NCBI RefSeq assembly: GCF_031453675.1
Contig: NZ_JAVIZX010000001.1
Location: 3,308,001 to 3,372,000 of the forward strand
Source of the DNA: Paracidovorax wautersii
Lineage (GTDB): Bacteria > Pseudomonadota > Gammaproteobacteria > Burkholderiales > Burkholderiaceae_C
Length of the DNA stretch: 64,000 bases
Reading direction: 5' to 3'
The notes below the pieces were generated by a model that worked only from the letters and a program-made list of their open reading frames with translations, was not told the DNA's origin and did not search any database. Position 1 is the first letter of the stretch. Each line of letters opens with the position of its first letter. This document shows positions 17,263 through 26,584 of the stretch, in pieces. The position numbers were made by a program, and so were the translations under genes.

Positions 17263-17605
17263 GGTGTCCGTTCGATGGGCGGCGGCACGGGCCGCCTGCT
17301 GCCGTAACGGCTGCCGGCACGCGGGCGCTGACGGGCGGGTGGTAACAGTTTCCATCGCGGGCCGCGGCCGGGTGCCGTGCCGGCTGATGACAGCGCCTGG
17401 GGCGGGCCGCCGGGTCTCGCTCTCCCGTTGCCGCGCTACGCAAGTCCCTGCGGCGGCCCCGGCAGCGGACCCGGCCTGCCAATCGCCGGTAGACTTGCCC
17501 GCTGAAAGGCGGTGCGGCCGTCTTTCTTCTGCCAGCCCCAGGCGCCCGCGCCCGGCTTCCATCCCCGCCAGGCCGATCCTGTCCATCGACCCTCCGATCC
17601 CGTCC
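17263..17605. other. Divergent intergenic region
   Basis: A 343-bp gap between the divergent Pro-rich protein and kinase genes. The kinase frame stays open through it, but no good start with a signal or PAS similarity lies there. I see no clear promoter, hairpin or repeat. Confidence 0.4.
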
Positions 17606-19657
17606 ATGTCCGAGCCGACGCCTCCATCGCCGCTGTTCCCCCGGGCCCCGGGCCCGATGAGCGAGCGTATCCGCCGGTTCGATTGGGCCCGCCACCCGCT
17701 GGGGCCGCTGGCGCAGTGGCCCGTGGCGCTGCGGCTGTCGGTCGAGTCGATGCTGTCCACGCACATCGGCGCCTGCCTGGTGTGGGGGCCCGGCAGGCAC
17801 ACGCTCTACAACGACGCGTTCGCCCCCATCCTGGGCCACAAGCCCGATGCGCTGGGGCGGTCCTTCGAAGAGATCTGGAGCGAGGCGTGGCCCACGCTCG
17901 GTCCGATCGTGGACAAGGCCTTCGCCGGCGAAGCGACCTTCATCGAAGACTTCCCGCTCGACATCAACCGCTACGGCCGACCGGAGCGGGCGTACTTCAC
18001 CTTCTGCTACAGCCCGGTGCGCGACGAACAGGGTGCCGTCGTCGGCATGCTGGACACCGTGATCGAGACCACCGGAAAGATCCTGGCCGAGGATCGGGCG
18101 CGCGACGCCACCGCCTCGCTGGAGCAGCAGGTGGCCGACCGCACCGCCGACCGCAACCGGCTGTGGATGCGGTCCGACGCGCTGCTCATGGTGGCCCGCT
18201 TCGACGGCAGCATCGCCGCCGTCAACCCCGCCTGGACTGCCGTGCTCGGCTGGAGCGAGGGCGAAACCCTCGGGCGCAACGTGCTGGGCTTCGTGCACCC
18301 CGAGGACGTGCCGGCCATGTCCGACGAGCTGCGGGCGCTGGAGCAGGGCGCCGTGCGGCGCTACGGCACGCTGCGCTACCGCCGGCGCGACGGCGCGGTC
18401 CGCTGGATCACCTGGACGGCCGTGCCGGACGAGGGATTTATCCAGGCCGTCGGCCGCGACGTGACCGAGGAGCGCGTTCAGGCCGACGCGCTGCGCGAAG
18501 CCGAGGAGCAGCTGCGCCACAGCCAGAAGATGGAGGCCCTGGGCCAGCTGACCGGCGGCATCGCCCACGACCTGAACAACATGCTGCAGGGCATCGTGCT
18601 GCCGCTGCAGCTCATCCGCCAGCGCGTGGCCCAGCAGCGCTACGACGAAGTGGGCCGGTATGTGGAGGCGGGACTGGCCTCGTCGCGCCGCGCTGCCGCG
18701 CTCACGCAGCGGCTGTTGGCGTTTTCGCGGCGCCAGCCGCTCGACTCCCGCGCGCTCGACGTGCAGTCGGCCTTCGACGGGCTGGAGTCGCTCCTGCGCA
18801 GCACCTGCGGCGAGAACATCGTGCTGGAGCTGCAGCTGCCGCCGGGGCTGTGGAACATCTTCACCGACGCGCACCAGTTCGACAACGCCATCCTCAACCT
18901 GGCCGTCAACGCCCGTGACGCCATGCCCGGCGGCGGGCGCCTGCTGATCCAGGCCTGCAATCTGGTGGTGGACGGGCCCTTGTCCGTCCACGGCCTGGAG
19001 CCGGGGGAGTACGTGCGCCTGAGCGTGGCCGATACCGGCACCGGCATGCCACAGGCGGTGGCCCAGCGTGCCTTCGACCCCTTCTTCACCACCAAGCCCA
19101 TCGGGCAGGGCACGGGCCTGGGGCTGTCGATGATCTACGGCTACATGCGCCAGACCGGCGGCACGGCGGTGATCGAGAGCCAGGAGGGGCAGGGCACCGC
19201 GGTGCAGCTGTACTTCCGCCGCTCGGTCGCGGCACCGGATGCGCCCGAGCCCGAGCCGCTGTCCGAGACGCCGGGCGCCAAGCGGCGCGACTCCGTCCTG
19301 CTGGTGGAGGACGACCCCACGGTGCGCACGCTGGCGGTGGAACTGCTCAAGGACATGGGCTTCCAGGTCATGCAGGCGTCCACCGGGACGGAGGCCATGG
19401 CGCTGCTGTCGGGGGCGCTGCAGTTCGATCTGCTGGTCTCCGACGTGGGGCTGCCCGGCCCCAACGGCCGCCAGGTGGCGGACTTCGCCCGCGAGCAGTT
19501 GCCGGCCATCCGCGTGATCCTGATGACCGGCTACGCCGAGCAGGCCGCCATGAACCCCGGCTTCCTGGCGCCGGGCATGGAGCTGCTGGTCAAGCCGTTC
19601 GATGCGCAGGCCCTGGTGGCCAAGGTACACGCCATCATGGGCAGTGGCGACGCCTGA
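17606..19657 (+). CDS. Hybrid sensor histidine kinase/response regulator
   Basis: A 683-residue cytoplasmic hybrid kinase. Order: an N-terminal PAS-like domain ([20 protein letters not shown] and following), a second PAS domain (about residues 185-295), a HisKA domain with phospho-acceptor H321 in [11 protein letters not shown], a HATPase domain with NARDAMP, DTGTGMP and [11 protein letters not shown], and a C-terminal receiver domain with phospho-acceptor D613 in [13 protein letters not shown] and switch Lys in LLVKPFD. No membrane segment. ATG 17606 gives MSEPTPPSP, a usual start; the frame is open upstream. No partner regulator is next to it. Signal unknown. Confidence 0.9.
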   Translation: MSEPTPPSPLFPRAPGPMSERIRRFDWARHPLGPLAQWPVALRLSVESMLSTHIGACLVWGPGRHTLYNDAFAPILGHKPDALGRSFEEIWSEAWPTLGPIVDKAFAGEATFIEDFPLDINRYGRPERAYFTFCYSPVRDEQGAVVGMLDTVIETTGKILAEDRARDATASLEQQVADRTADRNRLWMRSDALLMVARFDGSIAAVNPAWTAVLGWSEGETLGRNVLGFVHPEDVPAMSDELRALEQGAVRRYGTLRYRRRDGAVRWITWTAVPDEGFIQAVGRDVTEERVQADALREAEEQLRHSQKMEALGQLTGGIAHDLNNMLQGIVLPLQLIRQRVAQQRYDEVGRYVEAGLASSRRAAALTQRLLAFSRRQPLDSRALDVQSAFDGLESLLRSTCGENIVLELQLPPGLWNIFTDAHQFDNAILNLAVNARDAMPGGGRLLIQACNLVVDGPLSVHGLEPGEYVRLSVADTGTGMPQAVAQRAFDPFFTTKPIGQGTGLGLSMIYGYMRQTGGTAVIESQEGQGTAVQLYFRRSVAAPDAPEPEPLSETPGAKRRDSVLLVEDDPTVRTLAVELLKDMGFQVMQASTGTEAMALLSGALQFDLLVSDVGLPGPNGRQVADFAREQLPAIRVILMTGYAEQAAMNPGFLAPGMELLVKPFDAQALVAKVHAIMGSGDA

Positions 19658-19680
19658 GGCATCTGCTGAATTTTTGAGCC

Positions 19681-19734
19681 AAATCGGCCTGTAGCGCTTT
19701 ATTGATAAGCGCTTGCAGCTATATTTTGCATAGC
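19681..19734 (+). repeat. Dispersed intergenic repeat, copy 4
   Basis: AAATCGGCCTGTAGCGCTTT, then GATAAGCGC, TTGCAGCTAT and ATAGC at the end, so both hairpins are present. It lies in the 345-bp gap between the kinase and metN. In the rest of that gap I see only an AT-richer strip at 19760-19810 that could hold the metN promoter; no riboswitch was recognised. Confidence 0.85.
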
Positions 19735-20002
19735 AAAGCCCGGTGGGCAGGTTCTTCTCATAACCGCCCGCTCTTATTACCCAATTTTTCGATAGTTGCT
19801 GGTGATATGCCGGGGCGCGTACATTTACGCCTTCGGTTTTTCCATACGCGCCGCTGCTGGTCCGTGCCGCGAAAGACTGCTCCCCCCTCGTTCCGGGCTG
19901 TGCCGCATGGCGGCTGGCCGGCCGCGTGCGCCCGCACCGGCGCCGGCGCGCGGCCGCGGCGAGCAGGCGCTGCGGCGGGCCCGGGCGGCGCCTGACGTCT
20001 TC

Positions 20003-21049
20003 ATGATCGACTTACGGGGCATCTCCCTTACCTACCAAGCCGCCCACGGGCCGGTGGAAGCGCTGCGGGGCATCGACCTGCACATCACGCCGGGCGAAGT
20101 GTTCGGCATCATCGGCCGCAGCGGCGCCGGCAAGAGCTCGCTGGTGCGCGTCATCAACCTGCTGAACCGGCCCACCACGGGCCAGGTGAACGTGGCCGGG
20201 CGCGACCTGACGCAGCTGAGCGACGCGCAACTGCGCGAGGCCCGCCGCGACATCGGCATGGTGTTCCAGCACTTCAACCTGCTGTCGTCGCGCACGGTGT
20301 TCGACAATGCCGCGCTGCCGCTGGAGCTTGCGGGCATGGACAAGGCCGCCATCCGCGAGCGCGTGAACCCGCTGCTCGAGCTGGTGGGCCTGTCGGCCCT
20401 GGCCAACCGCTACCCGGCGCAGATCAGCGGCGGGCAGAAGCAGCGCGTGGGCATCGCCCGCGCGCTGGCGAGCCGGCCCAAGGTGCTGCTCTCCGACGAG
20501 GCCACCTCGGCGCTGGACCCGGAAACCACCCGCTCCATCCTCGCGCTGCTGCGCCAGGTGAACGAGGAGCTGGGCCTGACGGTGGTGCTCATCACCCACC
20601 AGATGCAGGTCATCAAGCAGGTGGCCGACCGCGTGGCCGTCATCGACGCCGGCCGCATCGTGGAGCAGGGCCCCGTGCTGGACGTGTTCACACGCCCGCA
20701 GCAGGCCATCACCAAGAGCCTGATCGACGAGATCGTGCCGCAGGAACTGCCCGCCAGCGTGCTGGACCACGTGCGCCACCTGGCCGCGCTGCTGCCGGCC
20801 GGCGAGACGGGCGAGCTGCTGCGCCTGTCGTACTCGGGTGAGCGCGCCTACCAGCCCATCCTGTCGCGCCTGATCCGCGAGCACGGGCTGGACCTGTCCA
20901 TCCTGCACGGCCAGATCGACGAGATCCAGCGCCAGACCTTCGGCTCGCTGGCCGTGTACGCCAGCGGCGAGGGTCCGCGCCTGGCGACCGCCGTGGCGCA
21001 GCTGCGCGCCGAAGGCGTGGTGGTGGATGAAGTGAAGGTGGGAGGCTGA
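20003..21049 (+). CDS. metN: Methionine ABC transporter ATP-binding protein MetN
   Basis: A 348-residue ABC ATPase. It has Walker [10 protein letters not shown], signature [15 protein letters not shown] and Walker [14 protein letters not shown], and a C-terminal NIL regulatory domain (from about residue 265, [15 protein letters not shown]), which binds methionine and inhibits uptake in MetN proteins. I chose ATG 20003 ([12 protein letters not shown]), the normal N-terminus; the open frame upstream is low-complexity. metI starts 4 bases after the stop. Couples ATP hydrolysis to import of methionine with MetI and MetQ. Confidence 0.96.
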   Translation: MIDLRGISLTYQAAHGPVEALRGIDLHITPGEVFGIIGRSGAGKSSLVRVINLLNRPTTGQVNVAGRDLTQLSDAQLREARRDIGMVFQHFNLLSSRTVFDNAALPLELAGMDKAAIRERVNPLLELVGLSALANRYPAQISGGQKQRVGIARALASRPKVLLSDEATSALDPETTRSILALLRQVNEELGLTVVLITHQMQVIKQVADRVAVIDAGRIVEQGPVLDVFTRPQQAITKSLIDEIVPQELPASVLDHVRHLAALLPAGETGELLRLSYSGERAYQPILSRLIREHGLDLSILHGQIDEIQRQTFGSLAVYASGEGPRLATAVAQLRAEGVVVDEVKVGG

Positions 21050-21053
21050 GGCG

Positions 21054-21719
21054 ATGTTCGAGAACTTTTCTGAAATGATGCTGGAGCTGTTCGCCACCTC
21101 GCTGTGGGAGACGCTCATCATGGTGGGCATCTCCGGCCTGGTGGGCGCGCTCATCGGCATTCCGCTGGGCGTGTTCCTGCGCCTGACCGACCGCGGCGGC
21201 GTGCTGGAGAACGGCCCGGCGAACAAGATCGTGGGCTGGATCGTGAACGCCGTGCGCTCCACGCCTTTCATCATCCTGCTGGTGGCCATCATCCCGCTCA
21301 CGCGCTTCATCACCGGCTCGTCCATCGGCACGGCCGCGGCCGTGGTGCCGCTGACCATTGCCGCCGCGCCCTTCGTGGCGCGCCTGGTGGAGGCCTCGCT
21401 GCGCGAGGTGGACAACGGTCTGATCGAAGCCGCCCAGGCCATGGGCGCCACCACCGGCCAGATCGTCTGGAAGGTGCTGCTGCCCGAGGCGCTGCCCGGC
21501 ATCGTCGCCGGCCTGACCATCACCTTCGTCAGCCTGACGGGCTACTCCGCCATGGCCGGTGCCATCGGCGGCGGCGGCCTGGGCGACCTGGGTATCCGCT
21601 ACGGCTACCAGCGCTTCCTGCCGGACATCATGCTGGCCGTGGTCATCGTGCTGATCCTCTTCGTGCAGGCGGTGCAGAGCCTGGGCGACTGGGCCGTGCG
21701 GCGATTGAGCCACCGCTGA
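21054..21719 (+). CDS. metI: Methionine ABC transporter permease MetI
   Basis: A 221-residue inner-membrane permease with five predicted helices. The BPD permease signature appears as [20 protein letters not shown] followed by [20 protein letters not shown], the EAA loop that contacts MetN. The start [21 protein letters not shown] is typical of MetI. It lies 4 bases after metN. metQ is not the next gene: a chemoreceptor gene of 1.6 kb stands between them. Confidence 0.96.
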   Translation: MFENFSEMMLELFATSLWETLIMVGISGLVGALIGIPLGVFLRLTDRGGVLENGPANKIVGWIVNAVRSTPFIILLVAIIPLTRFITGSSIGTAAAVVPLTIAAAPFVARLVEASLREVDNGLIEAAQAMGATTGQIVWKVLLPEALPGIVAGLTITFVSLTGYSAMAGAIGGGGLGDLGIRYGYQRFLPDIMLAVVIVLILFVQAVQSLGDWAVRRLSHR

Positions 21720-21858
21720 ACAGGGCGGGCGACGCGCGGCGCCCGCGGGCCTCGGACGCGAAGGAAGGCCCAATCCGCGCGATAGAAAGAAATGGGAGAT
21801 CCGAGCCCATGGGCCGCGTACGATCCTGTCACATTCACTGACACAGGACGCGTCTCCC

Positions 21859-23442
21859 ATGGGCTTTTCTCGTATGACGGTAGCGGGCCGGCTCGCCGCC
21901 GCTTTTGGCCTGGTGCTGGGCTTGCTCGTGGTGGTCACGGCCATTGCGCTCTACAAGGTGCTGGTCATCAAGCAGGCGCTGGAGGCCAACAGCGCCGAGC
22001 ATGTGCCCATCCAGCGCTATGCCATCAACTTCCGTGGCTCGGCCCACGACCGGTCCATCGCCGTGCGCGATGTGGTGCTGGCCGCCACGCCGCAGGAGCG
22101 TGACCGCGAGGTGGCTGTGATCGCCTCGCTGGCCGCGTTCTACGCCCAATCCGCAGGCCCGCTGGAGAAGATTCTGGCCCTGCCCGGCACGGAGGCGGAA
22201 CTGGGCCGCCTGTACGCCGACATCCGCGAGCGCGAAGCCGCAGCGGTGGCCACCGCGCAGCGCATCGTGGCGCTGGCCGGCGCGGGCGATGCCGAGGCGC
22301 GCAACCGGCTGTGGAGCGAGGCCAAGCCCCAGTACGTGCAGTGGCTGGCCGCCATCAACCGGCTGATCGATTTCGAGGAGGCGCGCATCCAGTCGGCCAA
22401 CAGCGTCGCGCTGCGCGAGGCCGGCGGCTTTCTGGCCGTGATGTTGACGGCACTGGTGCTGGCGTTGGCCGCCAGCGCCGCCGTGGCTTGGGCCGTCTCG
22501 CGCAGCCTGCGGGGGCAACTGGGGGCCGAGCCCCTGGAGCTGGCGCAGACGGCCGGGCGCGTGGCTTCCGGCGATCTGAGCCCGGTGGCCGGGGCTGCCA
22601 GTGCCAGCCCGGGCAGCGTGCTGGCCTCCCTGGGGGGCATGCAGCAGAACCTGGCCGCGCTGGTGGCCCAGGTGGGGGCCGCATCGCGCTCGGTGAGCAG
22701 CGGCTCGGTGGAGATCGCCCAGGGCAACACGGGCCTGCTGCAGCGCACGGAGGAGCAGGCCCAGCACCTGCAGCACACGACGGCCTCGATGGAACGCATG
22801 ACCGATTCGGTCAACGGCAACGCCGAGTCGGCGCGCCAGGCGGCCGAACTGGCGCGATCGGCCAGCGCTGCGGCCGGCAAGGGCGGCACCGTGGTGGGCG
22901 AGGTGGTGGCCACCATGGATGCGATCACCTCCAGCTCCAGCCAGATCGCCGACATCATCGGCGTGATCGATGGCATCGCGTTCCAGACCAACATCCTGGC
23001 GCTGAACGCGGCCGTGGAAGCGGCCCGCGCCGGCGAGCAGGGCAAGGGCTTCGCCGTGGTGGCCAGCGAGGTGCGCAGCCTGGCCCAGCGCAGCGCGCAG
23101 GCGGCCAAGGAGATCAAGTCGCTCATCGACCAGAGCGTGGCCCGGGTGGGCGAGGGCGCCCGCCAGGTGGCGCAGGCGGGCTCGACCATGGCCGACATCG
23201 TGCAGCAGGTGGAGCGCGTGACCCAGCTCATTGCCGAGATCCATGCCTCTACCACGCAGCAGACCCGGGGCATCGCCACCGTCGGCCAGGCGGTGACGCA
23301 ACTCGACGAGTCCACGCAGCAGAACGCGGCGATGGTGGAGCAGAGCGCGGCAGCGGCGCAGGCGCTGCAGCAGCAGGCGGCGCACCTGGCGCAGGTGGTG
23401 AGCGTGTTCAAGCTGGACGCGCGGCCGGCGCTGGCGGCATAA
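21859..23442 (+). CDS. Methyl-accepting chemotaxis protein
   Basis: A 527-residue chemoreceptor. Membrane helices at about residues 10-33 and 192-213 flank a four-helix-bundle periplasmic ligand domain ([19 protein letters not shown] onward). After a short linker comes the cytoplasmic signalling domain with the highly conserved tip [20 protein letters not shown] and the kinase-contact region [20 protein letters not shown]. The C-terminus ([12 protein letters not shown]) lacks the CheR-tethering pentapeptide NWETF. The gene separates metI from metQ on the same strand; its sensing of methionine or MetQ is possible but inferred. A TGTCA-N7-TGACA dyad lies at 21827-21843, just upstream. Confidence 0.93.
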   Translation: MGFSRMTVAGRLAAAFGLVLGLLVVVTAIALYKVLVIKQALEANSAEHVPIQRYAINFRGSAHDRSIAVRDVVLAATPQERDREVAVIASLAAFYAQSAGPLEKILALPGTEAELGRLYADIREREAAAVATAQRIVALAGAGDAEARNRLWSEAKPQYVQWLAAINRLIDFEEARIQSANSVALREAGGFLAVMLTALVLALAASAAVAWAVSRSLRGQLGAEPLELAQTAGRVASGDLSPVAGAASASPGSVLASLGGMQQNLAALVAQVGAASRSVSSGSVEIAQGNTGLLQRTEEQAQHLQHTTASMERMTDSVNGNAESARQAAELARSASAAAGKGGTVVGEVVATMDAITSSSSQIADIIGVIDGIAFQTNILALNAAVEAARAGEQGKGFAVVASEVRSLAQRSAQAAKEIKSLIDQSVARVGEGARQVAQAGSTMADIVQQVERVTQLIAEIHASTTQQTRGIATVGQAVTQLDESTQQNAAMVEQSAAAAQALQQQAAHLAQVVSVFKLDARPALAA

Positions 23443-23535
23443 GCCTTTCGAAGCTGAGAACATGCCTATCCGTTCTTTGACGCGGCAAACCCGGCGCGCT
23501 TACCATCGCCGCGTTATCCCATCAAAGGTTTTTTT

Positions 23536-24333
23536 GTGAACAAGCGTTTTCTCCTCCGGTCCGTGCTGGCCGTTTCCGCAGCCTCCCTGCTGGCGCAAGG
23601 CGCCCTGGCGCAGGACAAGCCCCTGAAGATCGGCGTGACGGCCGGCCCGCACGCCCAGATCATGGAGCAGGTGAAGAAGGTGGCCGAGAAGGACGGCCTG
23701 AAGATCCAGATCGTCGAGTTCAGCGACTACGTGCAGCCCAATGCCGCGCTGTCTTCCGGCGACCTGGATGCCAACAGCTACCAGCACAAGCCCTACCTGG
23801 ATGCACAGGTGAAGGACCGCGGCTACAAGATCGTGCAGGTGGCCTACACGGTCAACTTCCCCATCGGCCTGTATTCCAAGAAGGTCAAGAAACTGGAAGA
23901 CCTCAAGGAAGGCGCCCGCTTCGGCATTCCGAACGACCCGACCAACGGCGGCCGCGTGCTGCTGGTGCTGCAGGACAAGGGCCTCATCAAGCTCAAGGAC
24001 GGCGCCGGCCTGAAGGCCACGCCCCTGGACGTGACCAGCAACCCCAAGAAGCTGAAGTTCGTCGAGCTGGACGCCGCCCAGCTCGCCCGCTCGCTGGACG
24101 ATCTGGACGCCGCCGCCATCAACACCAACTTCGCGCTGTCGGCCGGCCTGAACCCGGCCAAGGACGCCATCGCCCAGGAAAGCGCCAAGAGCCCGTACGT
24201 CAACATCCTGGCCGTGCGTGAAGCCGACAAGGACAAGCCCTGGGTGCCCAAGCTGGTCAAGGCCTACCAGTCGGAAGAGATCCGCACCTTCATCCAGACC
24301 GAGTTCAAGGGTTCGGTGCTGGCCGGTTGGTAA
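23536..24333 (+). CDS. metQ: Methionine ABC transporter substrate-binding protein MetQ
   Basis: A 265-residue periplasmic binding protein of the NlpA family. The start is GTG 23536, with AAAGG upstream. The signal peptide ends at LLAQGALAQDKPLKIG; there is no lipobox cysteine, so unlike E. coli MetQ it is predicted to be soluble rather than a lipoprotein. Conserved MetQ segments: KIGVTAGPHAQIMEQVKKVA, SSGDLDANSYQHKPYLD, GIPNDPTNGGRVLLVLQDKG, INTNFALSAGLNP. It delivers methionine to MetNI. A strong terminator follows. Confidence 0.95.
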   Translation: MNKRFLLRSVLAVSAASLLAQGALAQDKPLKIGVTAGPHAQIMEQVKKVAEKDGLKIQIVEFSDYVQPNAALSSGDLDANSYQHKPYLDAQVKDRGYKIVQVAYTVNFPIGLYSKKVKKLEDLKEGARFGIPNDPTNGGRVLLVLQDKGLIKLKDGAGLKATPLDVTSNPKKLKFVELDAAQLARSLDDLDAAAINTNFALSAGLNPAKDAIAQESAKSPYVNILAVREADKDKPWVPKLVKAYQSEEIRTFIQTEFKGSVLAGW

Positions 24334-24365
24334 GACGAGCCGCCGGGCTCTCGACGCCTTGCGCC

Positions 24366-24401
24366 AAGGGGTGCAGCCTGAAGGGGCTGCACCCCTTTTT
24401 T
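24366..24401 (+). terminator. Intrinsic terminator after metQ
   Basis: GGGGTGCAGCC at 24368-24378 pairs with GGCTGCACCCC at 24385-24395, extended by AA/TT, and is followed by six Ts. Confidence 0.93.
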
Positions 24402-24431
24402 ACGGGCCTGCATGCCTGCGGATTGCAGATG

Positions 24432-24484
24432 AAAAGCCCGGTAGCGCTTATGAATAAATCGCATTCAGCTATTTTATTGATAGC
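24432..24484 (+). repeat. Dispersed intergenic repeat, copy 5
   Basis: AAAAGCCCGGTAGCGCTTAT, then GAATAAATCGCATTCAGCTA and a second hairpin GCTAT-N7-ATAGC at its end. It lies after the metQ terminator. The rest of the 302-bp gap to the rhodanese gene is AT-richer at 24485-24560, with a TATAGAT at 24501-24507 that could be a -10 element of the encapsulin locus. Confidence 0.85.
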
Positions 24485-24635
24485 AATATGCCTCCGCGGC
24501 TCTATAGATGATTTGGTTGCAAGAAACAAGAAATTCATTCGTTGCAGCCGCAGTGACCGGGTTCTACAGTGGCCGCATGGGTGGCTGAAGCCTGCAAGCC
24601 GGATGGGCAGAGCCACCGTTCCAAGGACCTATTCC

Positions 24636-25115
24636 ATGTCAACTGTCTTGCAAGAAATCGAGCTTCCCGAAGCCCTGCAGCGCGCGCGCGAGCAGGCCCA
24701 GGAAACGGGTCTGCCGTACGCCGGCGGTGTGGCGCCCGTGCAGGCCTGGGCGCTGGTATCGGAGGGGAGCGCGCTGCTGGTCGATGTGCGCTCTGGCGAG
24801 GAGCGCAAGTTTGTCGGCCACGTGCCGCAGAGCCTGCACGTGGCGTGGGCCACCGGCACGTCGCTCAACCGCAACCCGCGCTTCGTGCGCGAGCTGGAGG
24901 CCGCCATCGCCAAGGCCGCCGGCCGCGACGCCCCGGTGCTGCTCCTGTGCCGCAGCGGCAAGCGGTCCGCGCTGGCGGCAGAGGCCGCGGCCAAGGCGGG
25001 GCTGGAGAACGTCTTCAACGTCTTCGAAGGCTTCGAGGGTGACCTGGATGGGCTGGGCCAGCGCGGCCATGCTAACGGCTGGCGGTTCCACGGCCTGCCT
25101 TGGGTCCAGGACTGA
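24636..25115 (+). CDS. Single-domain rhodanese of the encapsulin locus
   Basis: A 159-residue sulfurtransferase. The rhodanese domain spans about residues 40-140, with LLVDVRSGEERKFVGHVPQS and active cysteine C105 in VLLLCRSGKRSALA, the CRxGxR loop that holds a persulfide. An N-terminal helix (PEALQRAREQAQETGLPYAG) precedes it. The start ATG 24636 has AAGGA upstream. It is the first gene of a same-strand run with serine acetyltransferase, the family 2A encapsulin shell and the desulfurase cargo. Rhodaneses are known partners in family 2A loci, so it probably accepts or delivers sulfur to the compartment. Confidence 0.9.
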   Translation: MSTVLQEIELPEALQRAREQAQETGLPYAGGVAPVQAWALVSEGSALLVDVRSGEERKFVGHVPQSLHVAWATGTSLNRNPRFVRELEAAIAKAAGRDAPVLLLCRSGKRSALAAEAAAKAGLENVFNVFEGFEGDLDGLGQRGHANGWRFHGLPWVQD

Positions 25116-25283
25116 CATGCCCACGGAGGCCACGGCCCTCGGCGTCTCGCCCGCATCCCGTACGGGCGGCTCAGGGCATGGGCGGGGCGGCTGCCGCGGA
25201 CGGGCGCGACGGGTGACAGGCTGACACCGCCGGTATGCCGGCCAATGAACAATAGAGAAGCAGAAGGTACAAGGGAGTGGTCC

Positions 25284-26210
25284 ATGGCCGTCTTTGAGAT
25301 CGATCAGCTGGTGCAGTCGCTGCACGCCGTGCGCCGCGAGTGGCGTGAATCGCAGAAACGCTCGCAGGAGCCGGGCGGGCGCGAGTTCCCGTCGCGCGAT
25401 GCGCTGGCGCAGGTGGTGGAGCAGCTCAAGGGCGCGCTCTTTCCGATGCGGCTGGGGCCGCATGACCTGCGCCAGGAGAGCGAGGATCTGTACGTCGGCC
25501 ATACGCTGGACCTGGCGCTGCACACGCTGCTCGGCCAGATCCGGCTGGAGCTGCACTACAGCGCGCGGCACCAGGGCGTAGCCGACGCGCAGGCCATCGA
25601 CCGGCAGACGCAGGAGGCCGCCCAGGCCTTTGCGCATTCGCTGCCGGAGATCCGCCGGCTGCTCGACAGCGACGTGCTGGCCGCCTACCAGGGCGACCCG
25701 GCCGCGCGCAGCGTGGACGAAGTGCTGCTGTGCTACCCCGGTGTGCTGGCCATGATCCACCACCGCATCGCGCACCGGCTCTACGGCCTGGGGCTGCCGC
25801 TGCTGGCCCGCATCGTGGCCGAACTGGCCCACGGCCAGACGGGCATCGACATCCACCCGGGGGCACAGATCGGCGCGGGCTTCTTCATCGACCACGGCAC
25901 GGGCGTGGTGATCGGCGAGACGGCCGTGATCGGCGAGCGGGTGCGGCTGTACCAGGCCGTCACGCTGGGCGCCAAGCGCTTCCCTACCGATGCCGAAGGC
26001 CATCTGCAGAAGGGCCTGCCGCGCCACCCGGTGGTGGAGGACGATGTGGTCATCTATGCGGGCGCCACGATCCTGGGCCGCGTCACCCTGGGCCGCGGTG
26101 CCGTGATCGGGGGCAACGTCTGGCTGACGCACGACGTGCCTGCGGGAGGGCATGTGACGCAGGCCGTCTCGCGCGAAGCGGGCGCTCCGGCGTCCGGCGC
26201 CGCGCAGTGA
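25284..26210 (+). CDS. epsC: Serine O-acetyltransferase (EpsC/SrpH type)
   Basis: A 308-residue enzyme that makes O-acetylserine, the carbon skeleton for cysteine. An N-terminal helical domain (about residues 1-150) is followed by a left-handed beta-helix of hexapeptide repeats with GIDIHPGAQIGAGFFIDHGT and GVVIGETAVIGERVRLYQAV, the acetyl-CoA and serine site. The long N-terminal part and lack of a CysE-like C-terminal tail fit the EpsC/SrpH group found beside family 2A encapsulins rather than E. coli CysE. ATG 25284 has AAGGGAG upstream; an in-frame ATG 13 codons earlier has none. The XRE gene starts 29 bases after the stop. Confidence 0.92.
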   Translation: MAVFEIDQLVQSLHAVRREWRESQKRSQEPGGREFPSRDALAQVVEQLKGALFPMRLGPHDLRQESEDLYVGHTLDLALHTLLGQIRLELHYSARHQGVADAQAIDRQTQEAAQAFAHSLPEIRRLLDSDVLAAYQGDPAARSVDEVLLCYPGVLAMIHHRIAHRLYGLGLPLLARIVAELAHGQTGIDIHPGAQIGAGFFIDHGTGVVIGETAVIGERVRLYQAVTLGAKRFPTDAEGHLQKGLPRHPVVEDDVVIYAGATILGRVTLGRGAVIGGNVWLTHDVPAGGHVTQAVSREAGAPASGAAQ

Positions 26211-26239
26211 GGCAGGCGACATCCAAGGGGGAGAACGCC

Positions 26240-26509
26240 ATGTCCACACTCATTCGCAATTTCGGGGTCGCCGTGCGCCAGTCGCGTGAGGCCCAGGGCT
26301 GGTCGCAGGAACGGCTGGCCGAGCACTCCGACCTCAATCGCTCCTATGTGGGCGAGATCGAGCGCGGTGCGGCCATCGCCTCGCTGCTGACCGTGGAGAA
26401 GCTCGCCGGCGCGCTGGGCGTGCGGCCGTCGGCGCTGGTGACCCGCGGCGAGGCCATCGGGCAGGCCAACCTGGTGCGCGGCCTGCAATTGACGGCTATA
26501 GCCTGTTGA
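26240..26509 (+). CDS. XRE-family regulator inside the encapsulin locus
   Basis: An 89-residue single-domain helix-turn-helix protein. The XRE fold is clear: FGVAVRQSREAQGWSQERLA, then SDLNRSYVGEIERGAAIASL and LTVEKLAGALGVRPS. A strong AAGGGGGAG ribosome site precedes ATG 26240. It sits between the serine acetyltransferase and the shell gene, 29 and 75 bases away, so it is probably made with them and may autoregulate the locus, perhaps in answer to sulfur status. No ligand-binding domain. The C-terminus (RGLQLTAIAC) ends in a cysteine. Confidence 0.9.
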   Translation: MSTLIRNFGVAVRQSREAQGWSQERLAEHSDLNRSYVGEIERGAAIASLLTVEKLAGALGVRPSALVTRGEAIGQANLVRGLQLTAIAC

Positions 26510-26584
26510 AGACCCTGGTTGAAGCTTTGAAACTGCACGGGCTTTCCCGCTTGCTTTTTCTTCAATTCACACAGGGAGTTTTCC

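Noticed and set aside
16679-19630. A 983-codon minus-strand frame opposite the hybrid kinase
   Set aside because: Same composition effect; the kinase domains on the plus strand are complete and in order.
19658-20002. A methionine/SAM riboswitch in the leader of metN
   Set aside because: The gap holds a dispersed repeat and an AT-richer strip, but I see no recognisable SAM-riboswitch core.
21827-21843. TGTCA-N7-TGACA dyad upstream of the chemoreceptor
   Set aside because: Only five bases per arm, which is expected by chance at this length; kept only as a remark in the chemoreceptor entry.
21835-23463. A 542-codon minus-strand frame opposite the chemoreceptor
   Set aside because: The plus strand encodes a full chemoreceptor with its conserved tip; the antisense translation has no domain.
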